64,000 nt of DNA, from positions 62,001 through 126,000 of the forward strand of contig NZ_PSTT01000071.1 of the NCBI RefSeq assembly GCF_002931235.1. The letters run 5' to 3'. Shown piece by piece: positions 54,325-61,720 of this stretch. The DNA comes from Subtercola sp. Z020. GTDB taxonomy: Bacteria > Actinomycetota > Actinomycetes > Actinomycetales > Microbacteriaceae. The notes under the pieces were generated by a model, which saw nothing but the letters and a program-made list of their open reading frames with translations, had not been told where the DNA came from and did no database searches. The translations under genes and the position numbers were made by a program. Positions within the stretch are counted from its first letter, which is position 1; each line of letters opens with the position of its first letter.

Positions 54325-55791
54325 CTATTGTGAAGGCGTCAACTCTTTGGCGGGTTCGACGACCTCGCCTTTCGTTCTGCGTCGCTTTCGATCGTTCGAA
54401 CCTGGCTCGTCGAACTCCTCGCCGTACCCGTACCCGTAGCCATAGCCATAGCCATAGCGGCCGTACCCGTACGAGTCGGGCCCCTTGGTCGGCAGCATCG
54501 TCATGACCACGCCCGCGATGCCCGAGCCGACGTTCGTCAGGGCCGAGATGGCGCCTTTCAGCTGGCCGCGATGCACCCGACCCGCGCCCACCATCACCAG
54601 GGCACCGCCCGTGTGCTTGGCCAGGATGGCGGCGTCGGTGACGGGCAGCAGAGGCGGGGCGTCGAAGAGCACCAGGTCGAATTCCGCCTCGAGTTGCTCG
54701 ATGAGCGCGATCATCGCATTGGAGCCCAACAGTTCGCTCGGGTTCGGCGGGATACGGCCGGCCGGGAGCACGTAGAGGTCGTGGGTGCCCCAGCGCTGAA
54801 CGACATCGGCCATCTCGACCCGGCCGACGAGAACGTCGGTGAGGCCTGCACCCCCCTCGAGCCCGAGGTACTCGGCGAGCTTCGGCTTTCGCAGGTCGGC
54901 GTCGATGATGATGGTCTTCGTTCCAGCGGAGGCGGTGACGATCGCCAGGTTCGCCGACGACGTGCTCTTGCCCTCCCCGGGAATGGAGGAGGTGATGACG
55001 TAGCTCTTCGGCCGGTCGAGCGCCACGAGGAACTGGAGGTTCGTGCGGAGGGTTCGGAACGACTCGGCGCGCGGGCTCCGCGGGTCATCCTGAACCACCA
55101 GCGGGCGCTCGACGGTCTTCGGGTCGAACGCGATACCGCCGAGGATGGGGGCTGTCGTCACCGCTTCGACGTCGCGCTCATTCCGCACTTTCGTGTCGAG
55201 CGTCTGGCGCAGCACAGCGATGGCCACGCCCAGGATCAGACCGATCAACGCACTGATGAGGATGTTGACGCGGGTGTTGGGTGACGACGGCGCTGCGGGC
55301 ACCAGGGCTTGCTGCAGCACCGTGATCTTCACGGGGCTCGAGCCGGCCGCATCGACGGGCACGATCGAGCTGACCGTCTTCTCGAAGCTCGAGGCGATGG
55401 CGTTCGCGATGTCGGCGGCGCGCTGCCCGGAGACGTCGCTGACGGCGATGTCGACGACGACGGTGCCTGTCGTGGTGCTGGCCGTGACATGACTCGCCAG
55501 CTCCTGGGCCGAGACAGGCAGGTTCAACTCTGCGATGACGGGCTGGAGCACGATGGGGGTCGTCACGACATCGGTATAGCTCTTGACCTGGTTCTGGGTG
55601 AACGAACTGCCCTGGCTGAGTTCGCTGACGGTGCCGGCCGACTGCACGGAGACGAAGACCTTGCTCGACGCGACATACATGGGGGTGGTGAGCAGCGAGA
55701 CGACGGAACCGATCGCCACTCCCGACAGCACCAGAGCCAGGATGATGATCCATCCCTTTCGGAGAACACGGAGATAGTCGCGAAGTTCCAC
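54325..55791 (-). CDS. Wzz-type chain-length regulator fused to BY-kinase (paralog 3)
   Basis: The 488-residue protein starts at GTG 55791 with GGGAAAGG upstream (start VELRDYLRVLRKGW). It has Wzz helices, SSPNTRV before the second helix, GEGKST, IIIDADLRKPKL and VLFDAPPLLPV. The C-terminal tail is an extreme Tyr-Gly repeat (SYGYGRYGYGYGYGYGYG), encoded by hexanucleotides, followed by a charged end. It leads toward the priming transferase operon on the same strand. Confidence 0.94.
   Translation of the reverse strand: MELRDYLRVLRKGWIIILALVLSGVAIGSVVSLLTTPMYVASSKVFVSVQSAGTVSELSQGSSFTQNQVKSYTDVVTTPIVLQPVIAELNLPVSAQELASHVTASTTTGTVVVDIAVSDVSGQRAADIANAIASSFEKTVSSIVPVDAAGSSPVKITVLQQALVPAAPSSPNTRVNILISALIGLILGVAIAVLRQTLDTKVRNERDVEAVTTAPILGGIAFDPKTVERPLVVQDDPRSPRAESFRTLRTNLQFLVALDRPKSYVITSSIPGEGKSTSSANLAIVTASAGTKTIIIDADLRKPKLAEYLGLEGGAGLTDVLVGRVEMADVVQRWGTHDLYVLPAGRIPPNPSELLGSNAMIALIEQLEAEFDLVLFDAPPLLPVTDAAILAKHTGGALVMVGAGRVHRGQLKGAISALTNVGSGIAGVVMTMLPTKGPDSYGYGRYGYGYGYGYGYGEEFDEPGSNDRKRRRTKGEVVEPAKELTPSQ
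54424..54471 (-). repeat. Hexanucleotide repeat coding the Tyr-Gly tail of BY-kinase 3
   Basis: About eight six-base units, read on the plus strand as GTACCC or ATAGCC, encode alternating Tyr-Gly on the minus strand. Six-base steps keep the frame, so expansion or contraction changes the number of possible phospho-tyrosines by one per unit. Confidence 0.75.
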
Positions 55792-55814
55792 GCGCACAGC
55801 CTTTCCCATTTGTA

Positions 55815-55826
55815 ACCCGAACGGGT
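55815..55826. promoter_or_regulatory. Palindrome ACCCG-AA-CGGGT before BY-kinase 3
   Basis: Five-base perfect arms lie 24 bases upstream of the kinase GTG in a 159-base gap. It resembles the 37744 palindrome (CCCG-NN-CGGG core). It may be an operator, or a 5'-UTR hairpin. Confidence 0.4.
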
Positions 55827-55950
55827 CACCCACCACGACCCTATGATGACACAGTGACGAGTCAGAACAGTCTCTGACAGGTTTCCGTCACGTTACGGTC
55901 GGCCTTCGCAGGCTAGACGCAAAAGCAACCCCTGACCGGGCACTCGGTTT

Positions 55951-56544
55951 TCAGGAGCGGGCGGCCAGCGAGAGGATGTGCACCACGGCGCCGACGGCCG
56001 GAACGAGTTGAGCGACCGAGAGCGCATAGGTCTCGTCGTCGCGGCGGTACGGGTCGACGACGTCGTCCTCGTCGGGGCTGGCGGGCGGGTCGGACTGCCC
56101 GCGGCGCGAGGCGGTGAGGGCGACGGCGGCCTTCAGCTTGTCGCGCGTCGTGGCCTCACGACCGGCGACCGCACTGATCTCCTCGTCGGAGATCTGGCCC
56201 GCCAGCCGGGCGAACTCGCGCAGCGTGAAGGTGACAGACACCTTTCTCGGCATCATCTCGACGATCGCGCGCCGATGCGAGCGGGCCATCGCGAAGAGCA
56301 GGTCGGCGCCGGCCACGTACGGCTCGATCATGTACCGGGCCCGGTGCGCCGAGAGGTCGACGTCGAACTGGCCGCCGATCTGCAGGATCTGGTCGGTCAC
56401 CTGGTCTCCGTCACGCGCGATGATGCCTGCGCTCGACAGGTCGACGTCGCCGATCTCGCGCAGCCGCTCCCGCAGCAGGCCCTCGGCCAGCGGGGAACGG
56501 CAGATGTTGCCCGAGCACACGGTCATTATCGAGAAAGTCGTCAT
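55951..56544 (-). CDS. Low-molecular-weight protein tyrosine phosphatase (EPS type, paralog 2)
   Basis: The 197-residue phosphatase has SIMTVCSGNICRSPLAEGLL with the Cys-x5-Arg-Ser loop, and DVVDPYRRDDETY containing the general acid. An insertion (LREFARLAGQ...DKLKAAVALT) like that of paralog 1 is present. It lies 159 bases upstream of BY-kinase 3 on the same strand, the expected kinase/phosphatase pair. The bases upstream hold a GC-rich duplication. Confidence 0.92.
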   Translation of the reverse strand: MTTFSIMTVCSGNICRSPLAEGLLRERLREIGDVDLSSAGIIARDGDQVTDQILQIGGQFDVDLSAHRARYMIEPYVAGADLLFAMARSHRRAIVEMMPRKVSVTFTLREFARLAGQISDEEISAVAGREATTRDKLKAAVALTASRRGQSDPPASPDEDDVVDPYRRDDETYALSVAQLVPAVGAVVHILSLAARS

Positions 56545-56556
56545 TATGGTGCCTCA

Positions 56557-56623
56557 CTGTCTGGCGGTCACGGGCTGGGGGGGTGCCGGGCTGGGGGGTG
56601 CCGGGGGTGCTGTCTGGCGGTCA
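56557..56623. repeat. Tandem/direct repeat with G-runs upstream of phosphatase 2
   Basis: CTGTCTGGCGGTCA occurs at 56557-56570 and again at 56610-56623. Between them is a tandem GGGCTGGGGGG(G)TGCC unit (56572-56587, 56588-56602), followed by GGGGG. Four or more G-runs on the plus strand fit a G-quadruplex motif. The rest of the 128-base gap holds no gene. Confidence 0.65.
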
Positions 56624-56672
56624 GCCTCTGAAGGGTCACTGCCTGGAGTGGTGACGACGACAAGCCTACGGT

Positions 56673-57770
56673 TCAGAAGACGAAGCGGATCGTGAGCGAC
56701 TGCTCCGCGGTCTCTGCGTCGACCCGCTGGAAGGCGAGCTGCATCAGCCCGACGAAGGGCGATGCACCCGCCCCGGGGTTGCTGCGACCGTCGCTGAAGA
56801 CGGCGCCGAGTTCCCCGGTCATCCGCACGCCCACCCTGTCGAACGACAGTGACAGCGCCCGTGCCCCGGGGCCCGCATCGCCCGCGAAGTGCAGGAGAAC
56901 GGTACGGAGGGCGGTGCGCTGCTCGTCGGTCAACGACAGCGCGACGGCGTGGGGGTCGCTGTAGCGGCCGACCAGCCGTTCGAGGGGTTCGATTGCGAGA
57001 CTCGACTCGAGCGTCGCCCTCAGGCTTCGGGCGAGCTCGGCTGCGCGCTCCCTGTCGGCGTCGGTCAGGCTGTCACGGGCTTTCACCTCGCGGAAGAAAG
57101 GAAGCACCTCCCGCCGCAACGACTCGGTGTCGGTCCCCAGGAACTCCTCGATGGCGCGCCGACGGTCCCGAAGATCGCGGTGTTCCCGCGCCTCGGCTGC
57201 ACGCTGCCGGTCAGCCCTCAGCCCGGCGATCAGCGACGACGAGAAGATCGCCGCTCCCCCGCCGAGCGCGACGACGAGAACCCCCGACATCGTGAGGGAG
57301 GTGAGCAGCTCCGAGCGCAGGGAACCGAAGTGCACCAGGGTCGTCGCGGCCACGACGATCGTCGCGACGAGGGTGCGCAACACGATCTCGCCCGGGGGGC
57401 GGTACGACCCCGAGACCATCAGAACGAGGGCGACGGCGATCGGACCCCAGTCGTTCCGCACGTCGGTGTCGGTTCCCGACTGGCCGATCGATTCGAGGAT
57501 GCACGCAATGAGCACGAGGGCGTACGAGATGCCGTACGCCGCCCGGGTGACTCGTCGCCGGTACGGGTCGGCTGCCCTGATCAACAGGGCGAAGGCGGCG
57601 ACCAGTGCGGCGAGGCCCAGGGCGACCAGCGCGAAGGAGGAGGTCTCGCTGCCGTTCAGTACGGTCAGCGCGCCGGCGACCACCACCGCGACGACGGAGA
57701 CGGCGACCACGAAGATGCGCGCAGTGATCCCGCTCAGGGGATCGATCTCCTGCGCGGTGCTCCCGGTCAT
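56673..57770 (-). CDS. Membrane protein with cytoplasmic coil, partner of the histidine kinase
   Basis: The 365-residue protein has six hydrophobic segments up to about residue 185, then a charged coiled region (ADRQRAAEAREHRDLRDRRR) and a C-terminal domain resembling a degenerate sensor kinase. No clear phospho-acceptor His box, N box or DxGxG ATP motif is seen, so it is probably not an active kinase. The ATG 57770 follows a GTGA overlap with the kinase stop (GTG 57776 also possible). Coupling suggests it senses or modulates together with the kinase. Confidence 0.75.
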   Translation of the reverse strand: MTGSTAQEIDPLSGITARIFVVAVSVVAVVVAGALTVLNGSETSSFALVALGLAALVAAFALLIRAADPYRRRVTRAAYGISYALVLIACILESIGQSGTDTDVRNDWGPIAVALVLMVSGSYRPPGEIVLRTLVATIVVAATTLVHFGSLRSELLTSLTMSGVLVVALGGGAAIFSSSLIAGLRADRQRAAEAREHRDLRDRRRAIEEFLGTDTESLRREVLPFFREVKARDSLTDADRERAAELARSLRATLESSLAIEPLERLVGRYSDPHAVALSLTDEQRTALRTVLLHFAGDAGPGARALSLSFDRVGVRMTGELGAVFSDGRSNPGAGASPFVGLMQLAFQRVDAETAEQSLTIRFVF

Positions 57771-57772
57771 CG

Positions 57773-58975
57773 TCACCGCCCCACCGGACACTCGGAGCGG
57801 GGCACGCTCAGCAGAAGAGCCGTGCCGCTGCCGGGAGCCGACCAGACGAGGATCGTGCCGTGCACGGCCTCGACGCGACGGCGCACGGCCTCGCTGACGT
57901 CGGCGCTGTGCGTACCGGGCAGCCGGGGGTCGAAACCCCGGCCCGCGTCGGAGACGATGATGTTGACGCTGCCGGCACCGGCCGCAACCGACACCTCGGC
58001 CGACGTCACACCGGAGTGCCTCCGCACAGTGGCGAGCCCGCGGCCGACCACGTAGACGACCTCGCGCAGCACCGGCGCCTCCAGCTCGCGGAGGAGGGCA
58101 GGGTCACCGCTCACACTCACGCGGAGGCCCGCCTCCCTGGCCGACCGGATGACCGTGCCGAGGCCGGAGCTCCGCAGTGCCTCCGCTCCCGCCTGGCTCC
58201 TGACCATCACGTCGTCGACCAGCAGGCCGGGATGGGCGAGAGAGGCGATGTCCTTCACCAGGAAGGCCCTGTGGTCTTCGAGCAGACGGCCGGGAGCAGA
58301 CACCGCGAGCGCCTGCAGGTCGTTCAGAACGGTGTCGTGCAGGGCGGCAGAGGCCTCGGCGGCGATGCGGCCGCGTTCACTGATGCGCTCCTCGACCTCC
58401 GCCGCCACCTGCATGGTGCGAACGCCACGGGTCGCGCGCGCCCTGCCGTACCAGAGCGTGGCGAGCAGGAGAACGATGCCGAGCCACGTGACGATCGACG
58501 GAATGTCGAAGGCGAACACGAGCCCGTGGATGCGTGTGCCGAACTGCACGGCCAGTGAGGCGACGACGAAACCGACGGTCGACCGGGCGATGCTGGCCGG
58601 CAGGGAGCGGCCCGCGATTCCCACCACGGTGATGGCGATCTTCGGCATGGTGAAGATTGCGGCATCCGACCGCCACCCGTCGCCGACGCCCGCCGAGATC
58701 TGCAGGGTGAACAGGAAGATGCCGGCGCCGGCGACGAGCATCAGGCCGAAGACGAGCCACGGGTTCGACGCCAGGAGCGCCCAGGCCACGGCCAGCCCTG
58801 CGATGGCCAGCCCCGCGATCGCGAGGGCGACGTCGGCCTGGGGGATCTCGAGGCCGAAACCGATCACGAGCAGGAAGGTGGCGGCGAGAAAGACGCTGCT
58901 CACCCAGATCGCGGCCCGACCCAGGGCGCGAGAGGTCGAGACACCCTCAACATCGGTGGGCAGAACGAGAGACAT
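57773..58975 (-). CDS. NarL-type sensor histidine kinase
   Basis: The 400-residue protein (ATG 58975, MSLVLPTDVEGV) has about five N-terminal membrane helices to residue 190. The dimerisation/phospho-acceptor block AEASAALHDTVLNDLQAL carries the His of the HisKA_3 class, followed by a HATPase with VIRSAREAGLRVSVSGD, a degenerate N box around RHSGVTSAEVSV, the D box IIVSDAGRGFDP and the G2 box GSGTALLLSVP. No response regulator gene adjoins it, so the partner (possibly a LuxR-type protein such as that at 30.5-31.1 kb) is encoded elsewhere. Confidence 0.85.
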   Translation of the reverse strand: MSLVLPTDVEGVSTSRALGRAAIWVSSVFLAATFLLVIGFGLEIPQADVALAIAGLAIAGLAVAWALLASNPWLVFGLMLVAGAGIFLFTLQISAGVGDGWRSDAAIFTMPKIAITVVGIAGRSLPASIARSTVGFVVASLAVQFGTRIHGLVFAFDIPSIVTWLGIVLLLATLWYGRARATRGVRTMQVAAEVEERISERGRIAAEASAALHDTVLNDLQALAVSAPGRLLEDHRAFLVKDIASLAHPGLLVDDVMVRSQAGAEALRSSGLGTVIRSAREAGLRVSVSGDPALLRELEAPVLREVVYVVGRGLATVRRHSGVTSAEVSVAAGAGSVNIIVSDAGRGFDPRLPGTHSADVSEAVRRRVEAVHGTILVWSAPGSGTALLLSVPRSECPVGR

Positions 58976-59067
58976 CGGTTCCCTTCGGCACCCCGGCCTA
59001 CCCCCGAACAGGGCTGGAGACGCACGCACTCATATTAGGGCACGCACCCCGGCGATAGGGTTGGCGG

Positions 59068-59640
59068 GTGCCTACCCTCCGCTCCCGTGAGATCGCCGTC
59101 ATCGTGCGGCTGCAGCAGACCCGGCTGGGTCGCATTCTGGTCGCCCCCTCCCGCGTGCTCAGCTTCTTCGGGGAGAATGCCGCCGGCTGGCTCGTGCTGG
59201 GAATCATCGGCGCCCTGGTCGACCACGATCGCTGGGCGACCTGGCTGCTCAGCGTCGCCGCCGTGGCGGTGGCCCAGGTTCTCTCGTCGGCCGTCAAGCA
59301 GGTCATCAGAAGGCCCCGGCCGGGCGTCGCGGCCTCGGCCGACGGTGTCTACGCGCTCAAGGCCGCCGGCGGGTACCCGAGGGGAACCGACGGGCCCGTC
59401 GCCGTCTATGCGCACGCCGCCAGCCGCCTGAGCTTCCCGAGCTCGCATTCGGCATCGACCATGGCGGCGGTGATCGTCTACACCGCCTTCTTCCCGGCGC
59501 TCTGGCCGCTCGCTCTCATCGTGGTTCTGGCGATGGGCCTGAGCCGGGTGGTGCTCGGGATGCACTTTCCCACCGATGTGCTCGCGGGCTACGCCCTCGG
59601 CCTGCTCGTGGGTGTGCCTGCGGTTCTGCTGCTGCACTGA
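59068..59640 (+). CDS. PAP2-family phosphatase
   Basis: The 190-residue membrane enzyme has the three PAP2 motifs: KQVIRRPRP, SFPSSHSAS, and SRVVLGMHFPTD. Several hydrophobic segments place the active site at the outer face. It may dephosphorylate undecaprenyl pyrophosphate or another lipid phosphate and recycle carrier used by the EPS pathway. It starts at GTG 59068, divergent from the sensor kinase with a 92-base gap. Confidence 0.9.
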   Translation: MPTLRSREIAVIVRLQQTRLGRILVAPSRVLSFFGENAAGWLVLGIIGALVDHDRWATWLLSVAAVAVAQVLSSAVKQVIRRPRPGVAASADGVYALKAAGGYPRGTDGPVAVYAHAASRLSFPSSHSASTMAAVIVYTAFFPALWPLALIVVLAMGLSRVVLGMHFPTDVLAGYALGLLVGVPAVLLLH

Positions 59641-59653
59641 ACCCGCCAAGCGG

Positions 59654-60337
59654 TCAGGGCAGCGCGACGTCGATGTTCTGCAGCGCCCTCGCCTGCCGCC
59701 GGGTGAGCGGAACGGCGTCGGGCAGCACCGGCGCAACCTGCACCTCGTGCGACGGCACGACCTCCGCCAGCCACCCGGCGAGCGTCGACACAGCGGCGTC
59801 GATCTGCCGGGCCACCTTCGCGTGGGTGGCGGCAGACTTGCGGTAGGGATCGGCGATGTCGAGCTCCGATTCGCGGCGCGGCGGCGGCATCGCGCTCCGC
59901 CGACTGAGCAGGTACTCGAGCTGTTCGGCCGGCGCACGCCTCTCCCCCGCCGAGTCGACCGGGTTGTGTTCGACGAGCCGGGCCAACTCGAGAAGCGTCA
60001 CCGACTTTTTGGAGGCGACCGGCAGCATCCGTGCAGCCGACGCCCGCTGCTCGAGCGTCATGGTGACGACGAGGTCGGCCGCGCGGAGGTCGGCGGGCGT
60101 GAGCCGTTCGGAGTGATGACCCGAGGGGTCGCCGCCGTGCGAGACGGACTGGCGCGCAGAGAGGGCATCCATCTCGAGGCCGCCCCGGGCGTGCGTTCCG
60201 CGACTCGTCGCCCTGACGACGTCGCCGGTGACGCCCACCGACTCCAGGCCGGCGGCGAGCAGCTGGGCTGCGAGGGGCGAGCGACAGATGTTCCCCGTAC
60301 AGATGAACAGGATGTTCAGCGGGGAAGAAGGCGTCAT
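59654..60337 (-). CDS. Low-molecular-weight protein tyrosine phosphatase (EPS type, paralog 3)
   Basis: The 227-residue phosphatase has ILFICTGNICRSPLAAQLL and the DIADPYRKSA acid block, plus the family insertion (VTLLELARLVEHNPVDSAGE region). Its C-terminus has an extra tail (VVPSHEVQVAPVLPDAVPL). The start ATG 60337 overlaps the previous glycosyltransferase stop by four bases. BY-kinase 4 lies divergently about 1.4 kb away, giving a third kinase/phosphatase neighbourhood. Confidence 0.92.
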   Translation of the reverse strand: MTPSSPLNILFICTGNICRSPLAAQLLAAGLESVGVTGDVVRATSRGTHARGGLEMDALSARQSVSHGGDPSGHHSERLTPADLRAADLVVTMTLEQRASAARMLPVASKKSVTLLELARLVEHNPVDSAGERRAPAEQLEYLLSRRSAMPPPRRESELDIADPYRKSAATHAKVARQIDAAVSTLAGWLAEVVPSHEVQVAPVLPDAVPLTRRQARALQNIDVALP

Positions 60338-61515
60338 GTAGAGATTATGGCCCTTCGCGCCGCACGTACGCTGGGGGTGTATGCCGGGAGCGTGCCGCTG
60401 TAGAGCTCGGCCGATTCGACGCCCAGGTGCACGTCGCTCCACCGGCTCTCGCGTACCGCCAGCGCCTCTGCAGAGAAGCGTTCGGCCAGGCCCTCTTCGC
60501 TCAACAGTCGTTCGACCGAGTCGATCGCCTCCCGCACCGATTCGACGAGAAAGCCGGTGCGCTCGTCGTCGACGATGTCGACGTTGCCGACGATGTTCGA
60601 CGCCACCACGGGAATGCCCATGGACTGCGCCTCCATGACGGCCAGCGGCATCCCCTCCCACAGGGTGAGGAACAGCAGGATGTCGATGCGGGCCAGCTGC
60701 GCCATGGCGGCCGGGTAGCTGAGCCAGCCGGTCTTCTCGACGCCGGCGTCGTCGAGATCGGCGGCGAACTCGTCGGTCTCGCCGTCGCCGATCCAGAGGA
60801 ATCGCGCGCGACCGCGAAAGTGCCGGGCGACCTCCGCGAACTTCCACGGGGCCTTCTGGTAGGCGATGCGGCCGACCATCGCGACGATGGGCAGCCCGTC
60901 GGCCGGCCTCTGCTCGCGGTGCGGCAGAGCATCCAGCGCCACGCCGTTCGAGACGACGAAGCAGTGCGCCATCTTCAGCACGCGCGTGGCCACCTCGGCC
61001 TCGGAGGGGCTGACCAGAACGAGCTGGGAGGGGCCGTGCCGGCCGAGAACGCTCTCGATCACCCGGTACACCTGGCGCACGGGAGGTGAGTAGTCGGTGC
61101 GGAGGAACGAGAAGCCGTGCGGGGAGTAGAACGAGGCCGGCTTGCGGCGGCGGCCGGTCAGGGCGAGGCGGCCGAAGGCGCCGCCCACCGAGGAGTGGAA
61201 GTGGATGATGTCGGCACTCGTCGCGATCTCACCGCGCACCTTCGACATGATCCAGATCGCGTGCGCCAGCATCGACGTGTCGCCGGCCGGGGCCTCGACC
61301 AGGGTGACGCCGGTGCCGAAGATGCCCGCCAGCTCGGCTGTCGCGGGCGTGTCATCGCGGCGGGTGAAGTAGAGAGTGACCCGCATCTGCTGCTCGACCT
61401 GGCGGAGGGTGAGTCGGGCGAGCGAGGTGACCACCCCACCGCCGAGGCTCTCGGTGACATGCGCGACCGAGAGAGGTGAGCCGGTGGCTGCTTCCCGATT
61501 GAGTTGCATGGTCAT
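60334..61515 (-). CDS. Glycosyltransferase, GT4-like
   Basis: The 393-residue GT-B protein has SVAHVTESLGGGVVTSLARL (GGG acceptor loop), IVAMVGRIAYQKAPWKFAEV, and LTLWEGMPLAVMEAQSMGIPVV with the E-x7-E motif. It is coupled to phosphatase 3 and divergent from BY-kinase 4. Sugar specificity unknown. Confidence 0.9.
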   Translation of the reverse strand: MTMQLNREAATGSPLSVAHVTESLGGGVVTSLARLTLRQVEQQMRVTLYFTRRDDTPATAELAGIFGTGVTLVEAPAGDTSMLAHAIWIMSKVRGEIATSADIIHFHSSVGGAFGRLALTGRRRKPASFYSPHGFSFLRTDYSPPVRQVYRVIESVLGRHGPSQLVLVSPSEAEVATRVLKMAHCFVVSNGVALDALPHREQRPADGLPIVAMVGRIAYQKAPWKFAEVARHFRGRARFLWIGDGETDEFAADLDDAGVEKTGWLSYPAAMAQLARIDILLFLTLWEGMPLAVMEAQSMGIPVVASNIVGNVDIVDDERTGFLVESVREAIDSVERLLSEEGLAERFSAEALAVRESRWSDVHLGVESAELYSGTLPAYTPSVRAARRAIIST

Positions 61516-61678
61516 GTGGCACGCTCCCTGTCAGTAGATCGACAATCGCGCTGCGACCGGCACCCCCCGGGTACGACAATTACGGGCAGCCTAGGGAGGG
61601 CACGAGGGGGCAATTTCGGGTCTCGCCCTAATGAGTTAAGGACTCAGGATGATTCACCGAGGCGGCGCAGAAGGTGCG

Positions 61679-61684
61679 TAATAC
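61679..61684 (+). promoter_or_regulatory. Candidate -10 element (TAATAC) before BY-kinase 4
   Basis: TAATAC lies 36 bases before the GTG start of the kinase, within a 205-base divergent region also holding ACCCCCCGGGT (61562-61572) nearer the glycosyltransferase. The -35 is unclear. The rest of the region holds no gene. Confidence 0.4.
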
Positions 61685-61720
61685 TGAGACAAATCCGAGG
61701 GGTGTGAGGGAGGCGGAGAA

